NCBI RefSeq assembly: GCF_027580225.2
Contig: NC_073353.2
Coordinates: 36,305,001-36,369,000 of the forward strand
Direction: 5' to 3'
Length of the DNA stretch: 64,000 nucleotides
DNA from: Misgurnus anguillicaudatus
Lineage: Eukaryota > Chordata > Actinopteri > Cypriniformes > Cobitidae
Part shown: positions 14,177 through 26,822 of the stretch, in pieces
Numbering within the stretch: the stretch's first letter is position 1
Layout: each line of letters starts with the position of its first letter
Notes under the pieces: model-generated
What the model was told of the DNA's origin: nothing
What the model saw: only the letters and a program-made list of their open reading frames with translations
Databases searched by the model: none
Position numbers and translations under genes: made by a program

Positions 14177-15283
14177 AAACTAAATCACAAGGCCTGGCAG
14201 CTGATACGAATTCATGTTCATTTCAAACTGTAATCTTATATTAAATGAATGTAGTGACCAAGCAAACCGGCCTTGTGTTTCACAAAACAGATAATTCTGG
14301 AAAATCCACCTCAGTCTTTAAAGGTAAATGCTTGCGTGTTTACTGTAGCTCTTGGGTAAACACAAGGAGAACTTCATTGGTAACTGGCAACAATTAGCCT
14401 ATTAGGACGTTGTTTATCATATAATTGCTAATGACCACAATTTAGAGAACAACATCTGCTTGCACACATCCATCAATGAGTCACGGGTTCAGAGCCGAAT
14501 GATGTCAGAGGAGAAGCATCATTCACAAGCTATTTAACCAATCAAACCTCTGATCGCTCACCCAAACGGTGCGAGAATTTACCAAAGGAAACACAATCCT
14601 CATTATAACAGCGTCTCCGTCTCTCCACCGCCTGTAAAACAGGAAGTCTATTTCTCACACCGGCCCGGCCAGTTAAACGCTCGATATAATGACCAGAGTC
14701 GTGAAAGCGGGCCGCAGCGCTGTAAAGCAGCTCAATCACCTGCACTCAGCTGGGACTACACGATGCTTGACTTACATTTCTAGTAAGAGCCGACCGAGAT
14801 ACTCCAGCCGGGTAGAGAGGTTCGGTGAGCACCTGTTTTCCCATGAGGTGTTAGTTGAAACACGAACAAACACGCCATCCAAAACCATCAAACGTTAGTT
14901 ACGTCCTCCGCTCGCTGCCCTAAACTTCACCTCTGTTAGCATGTGGCCTTTAATGCAATGATAAAACACCTGTTTCCTGCAATACTGATTACTCTCGCTG
15001 CTTTTGTTTCTTACATCTACAGCATTCAGACCTGGCGTTTGCTTCGCTTTTTTAATTCTTGCATGACTCGGTGACTCTGTGGTTGAATTAAAATGCACCG
15101 CATAGAAGATATGAAGATTACACTTATGCTCACATATTGCATATTTAAACAATGTGCACCTAAAATCAGTGTTTGTAAGTCCTTTTCTGTATATGTGATA
15201 GTCAGCGCCTCATAGTATTCACTGTGAAATCAGACTCTGTGACATGAGATTCCTTCTGCTTCCCAATATCCTTTGAAGACTTG

Positions 15284-15289
<6 letters not shown>
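14177..15289. other. hdac4 intron, non-repetitive
   Basis: No exon or repeat recognised. It holds an AP-1-like TGAGTCA at about 14476 and balanced base composition, and could contain regulatory sequence. Confidence 0.35.

Positions 15290-15315
<26 letters not shown>
15289..15315. repeat. (CT)n microsatellite
   Basis: About 13 CT units. Confidence 0.9.
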
Positions 15316-15317
<2 letters not shown>

Positions 15318-15841
15318 GACCTTGTCTGAGCAAGGTGTGAAACTAACTGCTTTCAGATGGGACCTACGGCAACGTCTGAAAGCTAAAAACGAAGAGAGGA
15401 AGGGTGTTGGATACTCTCCTCTGAACATCTCTCCAGAGAGTGCACTCGATAGGCCGCTGAAACAGAATTTACACAACCAAACAGACTTTTACCGAACGGT
15501 TTTAAACACTTAATACTTCTCTCTTCTTTTCGGCTATGGCAACAAACTTTCCCACGTGGGAGACTGCAGACTCACATTATACCACTGCTGTTCCAGTGAC
15601 CCGAGTCGCGATTATAAACTGGCGCAGGTAAACCGATTACAGTTATTGCATTAAGTATACTAAATATGCAGTTCCTCTCTAAAGCAAACACAAGGTTAGT
15701 GTACTGTATGTATTTTCTGGCAAGCCTGTAGCTGTGAAGGCACAATGCCTTGTGGGTAAGCAAAAAAGCTTGCCCTCCTCTCCCGTCTCCAAAATGTTAT
15801 GGTACATTTTCAATTCCAAATATATTTTTGCCTATAATATA

Positions 15842-16806
15842 GTCCAAAACGCCACCGTTACCACCAAAATCAGTATTGTATGAGGTCAGTATTCTTATTT
15901 TTGCGCAAAATCCGATATCAGCCGTGTTATTCTGTCATCTTTTCACCCTTTTTTCCAAAAAGCGATAAACGCCACTCCTCCTTCTCTGCAGAATGCAATA
16001 AATACGCTTAACCAATCACAGCGCACCATTCCATGCATTGCAAACAATAAGGGCGGTGTGTTGAATATACACAGGATCCTAGTTTTCCTCATCTACTTTG
16101 TACTTCGTGATCAACAAACAAAAACAAAATAGTAATTTTGATGGCATTGATAAACCTGTGGTGGTTTTCTGTGGCGGGGAAGAAACGTAAGCCACTCGGC
16201 GACGGAAAAATGTTGGCTGTTGCTTGTTCTCACACGACAGCATCAAGCTTCTGTCATGCTAACAAATTGACCCCAGGGGATCTTATGAAAAACTTTACAT
16301 TATTTTACATCGAAGTCAACAAAAATCGAGCAGGACCAAAACATTTGACAGCTGATCGCTGTAAAAAAGTTCCGCGATGACGTCTCAAGGATGACAGCAG
16401 CAATGATAGTTTTCTTAGTATGACAAAGTAAGTGTTTTGATTAATGCCATTAATGGTTTTTTAATCAGTGTATAGCACTAGTCAACTAAATGAATATAAC
16501 ATGGCAAAGATGAATGCACATTTATATATTGATTCAATAGATTTATAGCTTTAAAAAAAACTTGGATTTATTGCATTTTGCAAAAATTTTAGTTTTAACT
16601 AAAGATTTAGTTTTTATAATAAATCTTTGAAAATCAAATTATGGATTTAAATCTTTAATGTTTTTATAACGTAAAGATGCTATGTAAAGGTTTGTAACAG
16701 AAAATAGTGGTTTTCATCTTTTCACTTTCTTGATTTAAAAAACATATTTTTACAGAAATTAATCAAAATCGATTTATTGCGTTTTGGAACCAAACTCTTC
16801 AAATAT
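15842..16806 (+). repeat. Family J exon-bearing element (GAGTTTGGTTCC ends), copy 2
   Basis: The right terminus ATTGCGTTTTGGAACCAAAC followed by TCTTCAAATA is intact; the left terminus is eroded. From 16141 an ATG opens a frame that starts MALINLWWFSVAGKKRKP and later reads LMKNFTLFY. It ends with a TATGACAAAGTAAGTG segment (about 16418-16433) that is also a strong splice-donor match. See the findings for the shared reading frame. Confidence 0.8.
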
Positions 16807-17210
16807 TTTATGCTTATGCATTTGGCAGGCGCTTTTATCCAAAGCAGCTTACGGCATGTTTAAATGAATAGTTCACTGAAAAATGAAAATTCTGTCATCA
16901 TTTAGGCACACTCAAAACCTGTATAACTTTCTTTGTTTTGCTGAACACAAAGGAAGATGATTTGAAGAATCTGTGTAACAAAGCAGATCTGGGGCACCAT
17001 TGACTTCCATAGTAGGGAGAAATAATATTATGGAAGTGAATGGTGTGCCTCTGATCTGTTTGGTGACAAACATTCGTCAAAATATCTTCCTTTGTGTTCA
17101 GTGGAACAAAGAAATGTATACAGGTTTAAAACAAGTGATCCTTGGGAATCAAACCTATGCTGTTTGTGTTGCTAACACAATGCTCTACCAGACGAGCTAC
17201 ACATTGAGAC
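16805..17210 (-). repeat. tRNA-headed SINE split by a palindromic MITE
   Basis: On the minus strand the head (A box GTAGCTCGTCTGGTAGAGCA, B box GGTTTGATTCC) lies at about 17134-17205, and the L2-type tail (inverse ATGCATTTGGCAGGCGC) at about 16816-16832. The two halves are separated by the MITE at 16859-17133. Confidence 0.75.
16859..17133. repeat. Palindromic MITE (GTTCACTGAAAAATGAAAA arm) inside a SINE
   Basis: The arms pair around TTGACTTCCATAGTAGG and its inverse, with CACAAAGGAAGATGATTTGA against TCAAAATATCTTCCTTTGTG. The same family occurs at 40750-41767 and, diverged, at 48425-48833. The right end is truncated. Confidence 0.8.
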
Positions 17211-18300
17211 ACAGTTCGAAGACAGGAATTTTCTTCCAGCTTTTCTTTGCTGAACTACCGCAATCAAAGTGATCAATGGATAGATGACGGAGACCCAACA
17301 CGACGGCTATGGCAGAATGACGCAACCCGAAGGTCGCTCTGATCTATGTGTCTAATTCCTGACACTCAAGGCCACACAAACAACAGCCTTAACAAACTTT
17401 CATCGCCCTGTCTAACTGTCTTGTTTATTTTCCTCTCATCCTCTGAAATCCACATGGAGTAGAGCCAGCTAGACTTTACAGTTCCAGGAATGAATTTACA
17501 AGCTTGTCTCAGGAGCTACAATAACACCAGAAACGAGCCCTATGTTCTCTCATCTGACGCTAAAAGTGGCAAAATGATTTTGCATTCCCAGCGGTTGGCT
17601 GTCTTTGGAAGGTCGTATAAACTCGGCAAGAGTGTTAAAATTGGGATCCACACCGGCCGGGCTCAGTTCAGGGAGAAGGATGTTATTGAAATGTTTAAGA
17701 GTCTCGCTGGGTCTGTGTGGATGGTTTCAGCAGGTTCCCTTCTTATCCAATTAAATGTGAACGGAGTAAGGTTGTGACCCTGGGTCACTTCCTCAAAAAC
17801 ACACATATTTTCTGAAGTCTGAAGGCTTTACGATTCACTTAAAACAGTTCTGTTAAATATTCAGTTTCTATAGAATTTTTTATAAATTTACACTGTTGCA
17901 AAGCAACATATTAAAAATTGTAGATACATTAGGTAAAAAATAAAATACTGCATGTAGTATATGTGGCAAACATATATGAGAATAAATATGCGGTATATGG
18001 GATAAGTTGTCACACTTTTCACACTGTCTAACATTTACTGAGCACCTTACATCACAATGGTATAAATCTCATACCAAATGAAACAAGGAAGTCTTGGGCA
18101 CATATGTTGTATTTATTACATTTTCATCTTTTATCTCATTACGGAGTTGTAGACTGTTGAATAGAGAATGTTTACTTGTGACAATTTGCCCTATCGGCAG
18201 GTAAATTGTCACACTAGATTATCTAAAAGAACAACACAACTTAATTGTAATTATTGATTTTAATTTTTAAATTCAAACCAGAACTGGAAATATTAACTCT
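17211..18300. other. hdac4 intron, unique sequence
   Basis: An open plus-strand frame at 17490-17777 (95 codons, ATG start) has no recognisable domain and is not supported by any splice signal or neighbour. Otherwise I see nothing. Confidence 0.45.
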
Positions 18301-18384
18301 AGGGCTTTCACAATGCGCTTAACCCTGGGTTATTTTCGTTCTAAATGTTGCTTTTAAACCTAGGTTAAGGATAATTTCACACTT

Positions 18385-20108
18385 GTAAATTAAAAGCGGG
18401 GTTATCCCTGAAATTAAGCCAGGGTAATGAAACCCTGCTTGTAATTTTGAAGTGGGGTTATTCCTGAAATTAACCCAGGGATATGAAACCTTGCTTGTAA
18501 TTTTGAAGCGGGGTTATCCCAGAAATTAACCCAGGGTTATGAAACACTGCTTGTAATTTAGAAGCGGGGTTATCCCTGAAATTAACCCAGGGTTATGGAA
18601 CCCTGCTTGTAAATTTCAAGCGGGTTTATCCCTGAAATTAACCCAGGTTTATGAATCCCTGCTTGTAATTTAGAAGCAAGTTTATCTCTAAAATTAACCC
18701 AGGGATATGAAACCCTGCTTGTAATTTAGAAGCGGGGTTATCCCTGAAATTAACCCAGGGTTATGGAACCCTGCTTGTAAATTTCAAGCGGGTTTATCCC
18801 TGAAATGAACCCAGGGATATGAAACCCTGCTTGTAATTTTGAAGCGGGGTTATCCCTGAAATTAACCAAGGTTAATGAAACCCTGCCTGTAATTTAGAAG
18901 CGGGGTTTTCCCTGAAAATAACCCGGGGTTATGAAACCCTGCTTGTAATTTAGAAGCGGGGTTCTCCCTGAAATTAACCCGGGGTTATGAAACCCTGCTT
19001 GTAATTTTGAAGCGGGGTTATTCCTGAAATTAACCAAGGGTTATGAAACTCTGCTTGTAATTTAGAAGCGGGGTTCTCCCTGAAATTAACCCGGGGTTAT
19101 GAAACCCTGCTTGTAATTTTGAAGCGGGGTTATTCCTGAAATTAACCCAGGGTTATGAAACCCTGCTTGTAATTTAGAAGCGGGTTATCCCTGAAATTAA
19201 CCCAGTGTTATGAAACCCTGCTTGTAATTTTGGAGTGGGGTTATCCCAGAAATTAACCCAGGGATATGAAACCCTGCTTGTAATTTAGAAGCGGGTTTAT
19301 CCCTGAAATTAACCCAGGGTTATGAAACCCTGCTTGTAATTTTGGAGCGGGGTTATCCCAGAAATTAACCCAGGGTTATGAAACCCTGCTTGTAATTTAG
19401 AAGCGGGTTTATCCCTGAAATTAACCCAGGGTTATGAATCCCTGCTTGTAATTCAGAAGCAAGTTTATCCCTAAAATTAACCAAGGGTATTGAAACCCTG
19501 CTTGTAATTTAGAAGCGGGGTTCTCCCTGAAATTAACCCAGGGATATGAAACCCTGCTTGTAATTTAGAAGCGGGGTTATCCCTAAAATTAACCCAGGGT
19601 TATGAAACCCTGCTTGTAATTTAGAAGCGGGGTTATCCCTAAAATTAACCAAGGGTTATGAAACCCTGCTTGTAATTTTGAAGCTGGGTTATTCCTGAAA
19701 TTAACCCAGGGATATGAATCCCTGCTTGTAATTCAGAAGCAAGTTTATCCCTAAAATTAACCAAGGGTATTGAAACCCTGCTTGTAATTTAGAAGCGGGG
19801 TTCTCCCTGAAATTAACCCAGGGATATGAAACCCTGCTTGTAATTTAGAAGCGGGGTTATCCCTAAAATTAACCCAGGGTTATGAAACCCTGCTTGTAAT
19901 TTTGAAGCTGGGTTATTCCTGAAATTAACCCAGGGATATGAAACCCTGCTTGTAATTTTGAAGTGGGGTTATTCCTGAAATTAACCCAGGGATATGAAAA
20001 CCTGCTTGTAATTTTGAAGTGGGGTTATCCCTGAAATTAACCCAGGGTTATGAAACCCTGCTTGTAATTTAGAAGCGGGGTTATTCCTGAAATTAACCCA
20101 GGGTTAGG
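18385..20108. repeat. 56-bp minisatellite, about 31 units
   Basis: A unit such as TTAACCCAGGGTTATGAAAC, then CCTGCTTGTAATTTAGAAGC, then GGGGTTATCCCTGAAA repeats at 56-bp spacing for about 1.7 kb. Each unit holds an inverted pair AACCCTGCTT / AAGCGGGGTT around GTAATTTAG and a second palindrome AACCCAGGGTT. Variants (AATTCAGAAGCAAG) recur 280 bp apart (about 19450 and 19730), i.e. a five-unit higher-order duplication. Confidence 0.97.
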
Positions 20109-20331
20109 TAGACCAGGATAAAGGATAAAGACCATTGCTCGACAGAAACATGAGAGAGGTTCAGGCCAGATGATAAAAAATCACATCATCAACTGATCCA
20201 TTGCTATGTTTATGCTGTGATTTCATGCATTTAATTTCATCAAATATGCAAGATGCTCAGACAATGAGTTGTTTTCTTATTTCGGTCTTCATTTAGTCTA
20301 GAAAACGCAACTATTTAATGCACTTCATTCA

Positions 20332-22113
<1,782 letters not shown>

Positions 22114-22232
22114 ATTTGGCCGTTAGTGTGTATCCTCCGAGCGGTGGCGGATGCCCCTCCACAGCGTCAAAGCCCGAAGAAACCAGCACCACGTCTGGAG
22201 CAAACTCGTTGGCTATTGGCATCACCACCGTC
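22114..22232 (-). CDS. hdac4: hdac4 coding exon 6 of 10 (zinc ligand D934)
   Basis: A 119-nt exon: one base completing Arg, then 39 codons [20 protein letters not shown]...[19 protein letters not shown], then T of a Cys codon. The Asp of [10 protein letters not shown] is the third zinc ligand (D934 in human HDAC4). The acceptor lies behind a long T run (an A run on the plus strand at 22236-22250) ending in AAG, and the donor is GTGAGT. The only unusual residues are Pro-Pro-Pro after EGH, where human has Pro-Thr-Pro. Confidence 0.95.
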
Positions 22233-22443
22233 CTTAAAAAAAAAAAAAAAACAGAAAGGCGTCATAAGTTTCTTAAAGGAATAGTGCATTTAAAAAAATC
22301 AGTTTTATCATAATTTACTTATTCGTGTTTTTTTGTGTATAATGTCAAAAAAAAAAGGTTATCATTGGGACCCTTTCAAAAAGTTAACCTTTGCACATAA
22401 AGAGTTCATATTAGTCCCTCAAAGGTACATATTGGCAAAGGCA

Positions 22444-22858
22444 AAAAATGATTTTCACGAAAAAAATTCTTAGCTATTTTGTCTTGTTTTCAGTAAAAAT
22501 ATCTAGAAGGTTCTTGGGTTGGGATGCTTTTTCTTGATGAGCAAAAAGAAAATAAGTTTCATTTTTAGACCAAAAATATCACATTTAAGTGATTTTGTGC
22601 AAAATACAAGCAAAAAAATAAAATAAAATAAAAAAAATCTGCCAATGGGGTAAGCAAAAAAATCTAAATTCAAGAAAAATTTGCTGATTTTTTTGCTTGT
22701 TTTATGCACAAAATCACTTAAATTTGATATTTTTGGTCTAAAAACTAGGCTTATTTTTTGGGTCGTTTTGCTCATCAAGAAAAAGCATCTTAATTTAAGA
22801 ATTTGTAGATATTTTTTACTGAAAACAAGACAAAAATACTAAGAATTTTTTCTATTCA
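22444..22858. repeat. Hairpin MITE (family H), copy 1
   Basis: Arms carry TTGTCTTGTTTTCAGTAAAA and its inverse, and GCCAATGGGGTAAGC. Copies at 23434-23906, 26446-26822 and, split by nested insertions, 39660-40600. Confidence 0.85.
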
Positions 22859-22913
22859 ATTGAAGTAAATGGTGACCACAGCACTAAAGAAAGATTTACA
22901 AATTTCATGTTAA

Positions 22914-23395
22914 CTTTTTCCCCGCCATTGACAAGTTACCTCGTCAATTAAGAGAAAACATTTGCATAAAAAACATGTTCCTGGTTAGGTTTTATGTTAA
23001 TCTGTAATACAGCGATTATCCACTAGTTGCCCTTACCCATAAAAACTGAAGCAAAAAAAAAATCATTTACTTATTTTAAACTCTGTATGTTTTGATAATT
23101 GTCTGAATCTGATCTCTAACAAAATTCCTTCACAAAAATGCAATTATTTCAGCTTTTTGCCAAAAAATAATATTTTTTTAAAGAAAAATACCCATATTTA
23201 AGAGTTTATAAGCAGAGAAAAAATATAGATCGGATGAAACTTTTCCCCGTTTTGTTTGTTTATTGTTTGTTTGGGTCTGTTCTTTCATTTGATATATTTG
23301 TATGTTTATATATTTTAGAAAAAAAAATTCCTGGAAGGTATTTTGTGAAACTTTTGTGAAAATAAATGCTGACAAGCAACATTTCGAAAAATAGG
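22914..23395. mobile_element. TTAA-flanked non-autonomous element (copy B)
   Basis: Between TTAA at 22910-22913 and 23396-23399. The left end CTTTTTCCCCGCCATTGACA corresponds to the inverse of the right end of copy A. Sits between two hairpin MITEs. Confidence 0.75.
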
Positions 23396-23433
23396 TTAAT
23401 AACTTCTTAAATTTTTGTATGGTATTAATGCTA

Positions 23434-23906
23434 CACTGCACAAAAAGATTTTCAAGAAAAAACGTTCTTAGTATTTTTGTCTTATTTTCAATAGAAATAT
23501 CTAAAAATTCTTAAAAATTAAGATGCCCTTTCTTGATAAGCAAAACGACCCAAGAAAATAAGTCTAGTTTTTAGACCAAAAATATCAAATTTAAGTGATT
23601 TTGTGCATAAAACAAGCAAAAATATCTGCCAATGGGGTAAGCAAAGTTTTATTGAATTTTTCCTGAATTTAGTGTTTAAGAAAATTTTTCAAGATTTTTT
23701 TGCTTACCCCATTGGAAGATTTTTTTGCTTGTTTTATGCACAAAATCACTTAAATTTGATATTTTTTGGTCTAAAAACTAGACTTATTTTCTTAGGTCGT
23801 TTTGCTCATCAAGAAAAAGCATCTTAATTTAAGAATTTTCAGATATTTTTACTGAAAACAAGACAAAATACTAAGAATATTTCTTCTTGAAAAACATTTT
23901 TCTCAC
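23434..23906. repeat. Hairpin MITE (family H), copy 2
   Basis: Near-perfect inverted arms (TTAGACCAAAAATATCAAAT and its inverse) with centre around 23670. Confidence 0.85.
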
Positions 23907-24828
23907 TATTTTCACTTTTTTTACTTTTACAGTCTTTATCAATATTGGAGCTCTACATCACCACTCCCCATTCACTTACATTGTATGGAAAAATACAGAC
24001 AAGAAATTCTTCAAAACATCACCTTCTACGTTTCCACAGAACACAGTCATACCGTTTGAAAAAAACATGAGGGTGAAAAAAACGCTGACAAAACCTTCTT
24101 TTTTAGTTGAATAATCATTCACGTCAAACAACTCCGAGATTAATGTCAAACGGAGCTATTGTGCTGTTAAATTTAGTCTAAACTGCCCCAAAACACCAGT
24201 AACCATCATGGGAAGAACAGAAACATTTAGATTCCAAGAAACAAGAACAGATTCACTGAGTGATTCATGGGACGAGTGTGGGTTTAACGGCCCATTCTGT
24301 GGTCGAGTGCTGATTCCTAACCAAGATCGCCTGTAACACAGACAGCCGTTGCTGGCCTGGAGCTCAGCAGAGGTCAGATGACAGCATGACTGGGGTGTGT
24401 GCATGGCGTGAAAACAATCCCGGTTCTCGCTGTCTGTAAGGCGCACCCCACAAACACATTCGTGCATATGCACATGCACACGCCCTCCTATTCGGTTTAT
24501 CTTGGCAACTCCGATCGGGCTTTGTACGGGTCATCAAAGCTCGCGTCGGAAGACGACGACACGCACATTGATTAGGTTGGAGGATATTCCGACTTGGAGT
24601 TTGTGGCTATAGCCAGGCCCTGCATTCCTTCTGGGCTCACAGCTGTGAGGCTATATTAAGACAGATTTCTCTCTGAACTGCAGCTGGATATATAAGTGGG
24701 ATTGGTGAGGTGGGAGGATTGGCCTTTTCCTACAGTGTAGGTGTTGTTGACCCTATAGACTTTAGTGAGTAAGCTCACTGACAAAATGTTCAATTCTCTC
24801 TTATTTGTAAGTCGCTTTGGATAAAAAA
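23907..24828. other. hdac4 intron, mostly unique sequence
   Basis: I see no exon. A SINE/L2-type tail (GTAAGTCGCTTTGGATAAAA, 24808-24827) abuts the next MITE. Confidence 0.5.
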
Positions 24829-25068
24829 CTCTTTGCTGCCTTAAATTTTTTTGTTGAATTAAATCAGATTTACAATTCATGTCAACTGACTATTATTTAT
24901 CTTGACAAGAGATACAACTTATAAAATATAGTTGAAAAAAGTCAACTTCATTTTATAAGTTATAACAACTCATCTCTAGTCAAGATAAATAATAGTAAGT
25001 TGAAATTACTTATAAATCTGAGTTGATTCAACAACAACAACAACAAAAAAATGTAAGGCAGCAAAAAG
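24829..25068. repeat. Palindromic MITE (GCTGCCTTAA-type ends), copy 2
   Basis: Same family as 6839-7087; inserted directly into the SINE/L2 tail that ends at 24827. Confidence 0.75.
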
Positions 25069-25084
25069 CCTTTTCACATTTCTG

Positions 25085-25205
25085 TGTTCAGGATTATTTG
25101 GGCGGGGCTTAAGTGGTGGCTCGATGATGCACTGGAGCCACCGAGCATTGCCCCGCCCCTAGCACAATCGCGAGCATCTATTCAGGTTGTATGGCTATTT
25201 GGAAG
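25085..25205. repeat. Short dispersed repeat (GGAGCCACCGAGCAT)
   Basis: The segment GGAGCCACCGAGCAT followed by GCCCCGCCCCTA recurs at about 61060-61090. Confidence 0.6.
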
Positions 25206-25689
25206 TTGAGAAATAAAGAGTCTCTGTAGTACAGAGTCTTTGTGTAATCCTCAACACATTTCTACTTGTGTTAAAAATTGTATTCACAAGAAATCATTTT
25301 AGCAAACTAATCTCAGATGCACTTATAGTTGGGGTTTAGCAGTGCTTAGCACTGAGGTCCTGGCAAACAGTAGTATGGAAATGACTGTATTAAATGCCCG
25401 TGCTTTCTAGAGATTTTGGTCACTTTGAGCAGTGTGCGCAATAAAGCCAGGCTATATGTCTAATATTGTCCAATTATTATTTTACAGGAATAAAACATTA
25501 ACTTAACACAGTTTATATTGAAATGACTTACAGTAATTTCATAGTAAAAAAATACTAATAATAATTTAATCAAAAACTCAAATGCGTTTTCTTAGCTATT
25601 TTACCAAAACCTATGATGATACATGATACAGTGCCCAATCATTACCAGTCAATATTTTAGCATTATTTACTCATATTTTATACACCGCA

Positions 25690-26290
25690 TGTAAAATGCC
25701 GTCCGGAAGTGATGTATTTCAGTGTGTTCCAATCGTGTATCAGAAACACTTAAATCCTGTAAAACGACTGATTACTGAAAAGTAAATTATTAAGTATAAA
25801 TATAATTGTAAATTAAGGCTGTTGTGCTGGAATGAGCTCATCTCCCATGTTGACATGGATTAACGATTAAAATGAAATTTCATTATGGCTGCCACTAGGG
25901 GGCGAACTCCGACAGTCGTGTCCGAATGTAGTGTACAATGGAAAGGCGGTTTAGCCTAAATATCTTTAAAATATTAAAACAGAAACATGAAGTGCAATTT
26001 TAGTCATAAGAAGAAGACTGGCTATATGCTGTGAATACTTAAAAATGTAACAATTTATAAAAGTTAAACATGTAATTTTGTAAGGTAAACTGTAATGCAG
26101 AGCCCTTAAACTTCTTTTGTTTATAACTGTGTTGATTATTTACACTTGCACTTTTTTGTGCAATGATCATAGTTTAACTATTAACATTTGTCGCAATGTT
26201 AAACTGCAATTGTTTTTAAAGTATTAAAATAGAAAATATGTTTTCAGTAATTAAAAGGCAAAATACTGGATGCAAGATGTGCATCTTTTT
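25690..26290 (-). repeat. Dispersed repeat, inverse copy of 5590-6470
   Basis: Matches the earlier copy in opposite orientation (GGAAGTGATGTATTTCAGTG; CAATGGAAAGGCGG). Confidence 0.6.
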
Positions 26291-26445
26291 TGAAAATGCA
26301 AGTTTTTTTTAAATATAAGAGCTATAACAAAAACAACATGTTATAACATAAATATAATAATAATAATAATAATAGGTAAAATTAAAAATATATAAAAGGT
26401 AAAATCTGGCCCTTGAAGAAGAGTAGATGAAGACCCCTGCCATAC

Positions 26446-26822
26446 ATTGCAAAAAATGACTTTCTTACTTAGTATTTTTGTCTTGTTTTCAGTAGAAATA
26501 TCTAAAAATTCTTAAATAAGATGCTTTTTCTTGATGAGCAAAACAACACAAGAAAGTGATTTTGTGCATAAAATAAGCAAAAAAATCTGCCAATGGGGTA
26601 AGCAAAAAAAATCTTGAACATTTTTCTTAAACACTAAATTCAAGAAAAATTAGCTTACCCCATTGGCAGATTTTTTTTGCTTGTTTTATGCAAAATCACT
26701 TTCTTGGGTCGTTTTGCTCATCAAGAAAAAGCATCTTAATGTAAGAATTTTTAAATATTTCTACTGAAAACAAGACAAAAATGCTAAGAATTTTATTTCT
26801 TGAAAATCATTTTTTGCAGTGT
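26446..26822. repeat. Hairpin MITE (family H), copy 3
   Basis: Begins GCAAAAAATGAC and ends with the inverse, ATCATTTTTTGCAGTGT. Shares GCCAATGGGGTAAGC with the other copies. Confidence 0.85.

Noticed and set aside
17490..17777. 95-residue plus-strand frame beginning MNLQACLRSYNNTRNEP
   Set aside because: No recognisable domain or splice sites; lies within an hdac4 intron and is consistent with a chance frame.
18385..20108. CRISPR array or interstitial telomere
   Set aside because: Units are contiguous with no unique spacers, so it is not CRISPR; the AACCCAGGGTT motif resembles telomere sequence only by chance, since TTAGGG is not tandemly repeated.
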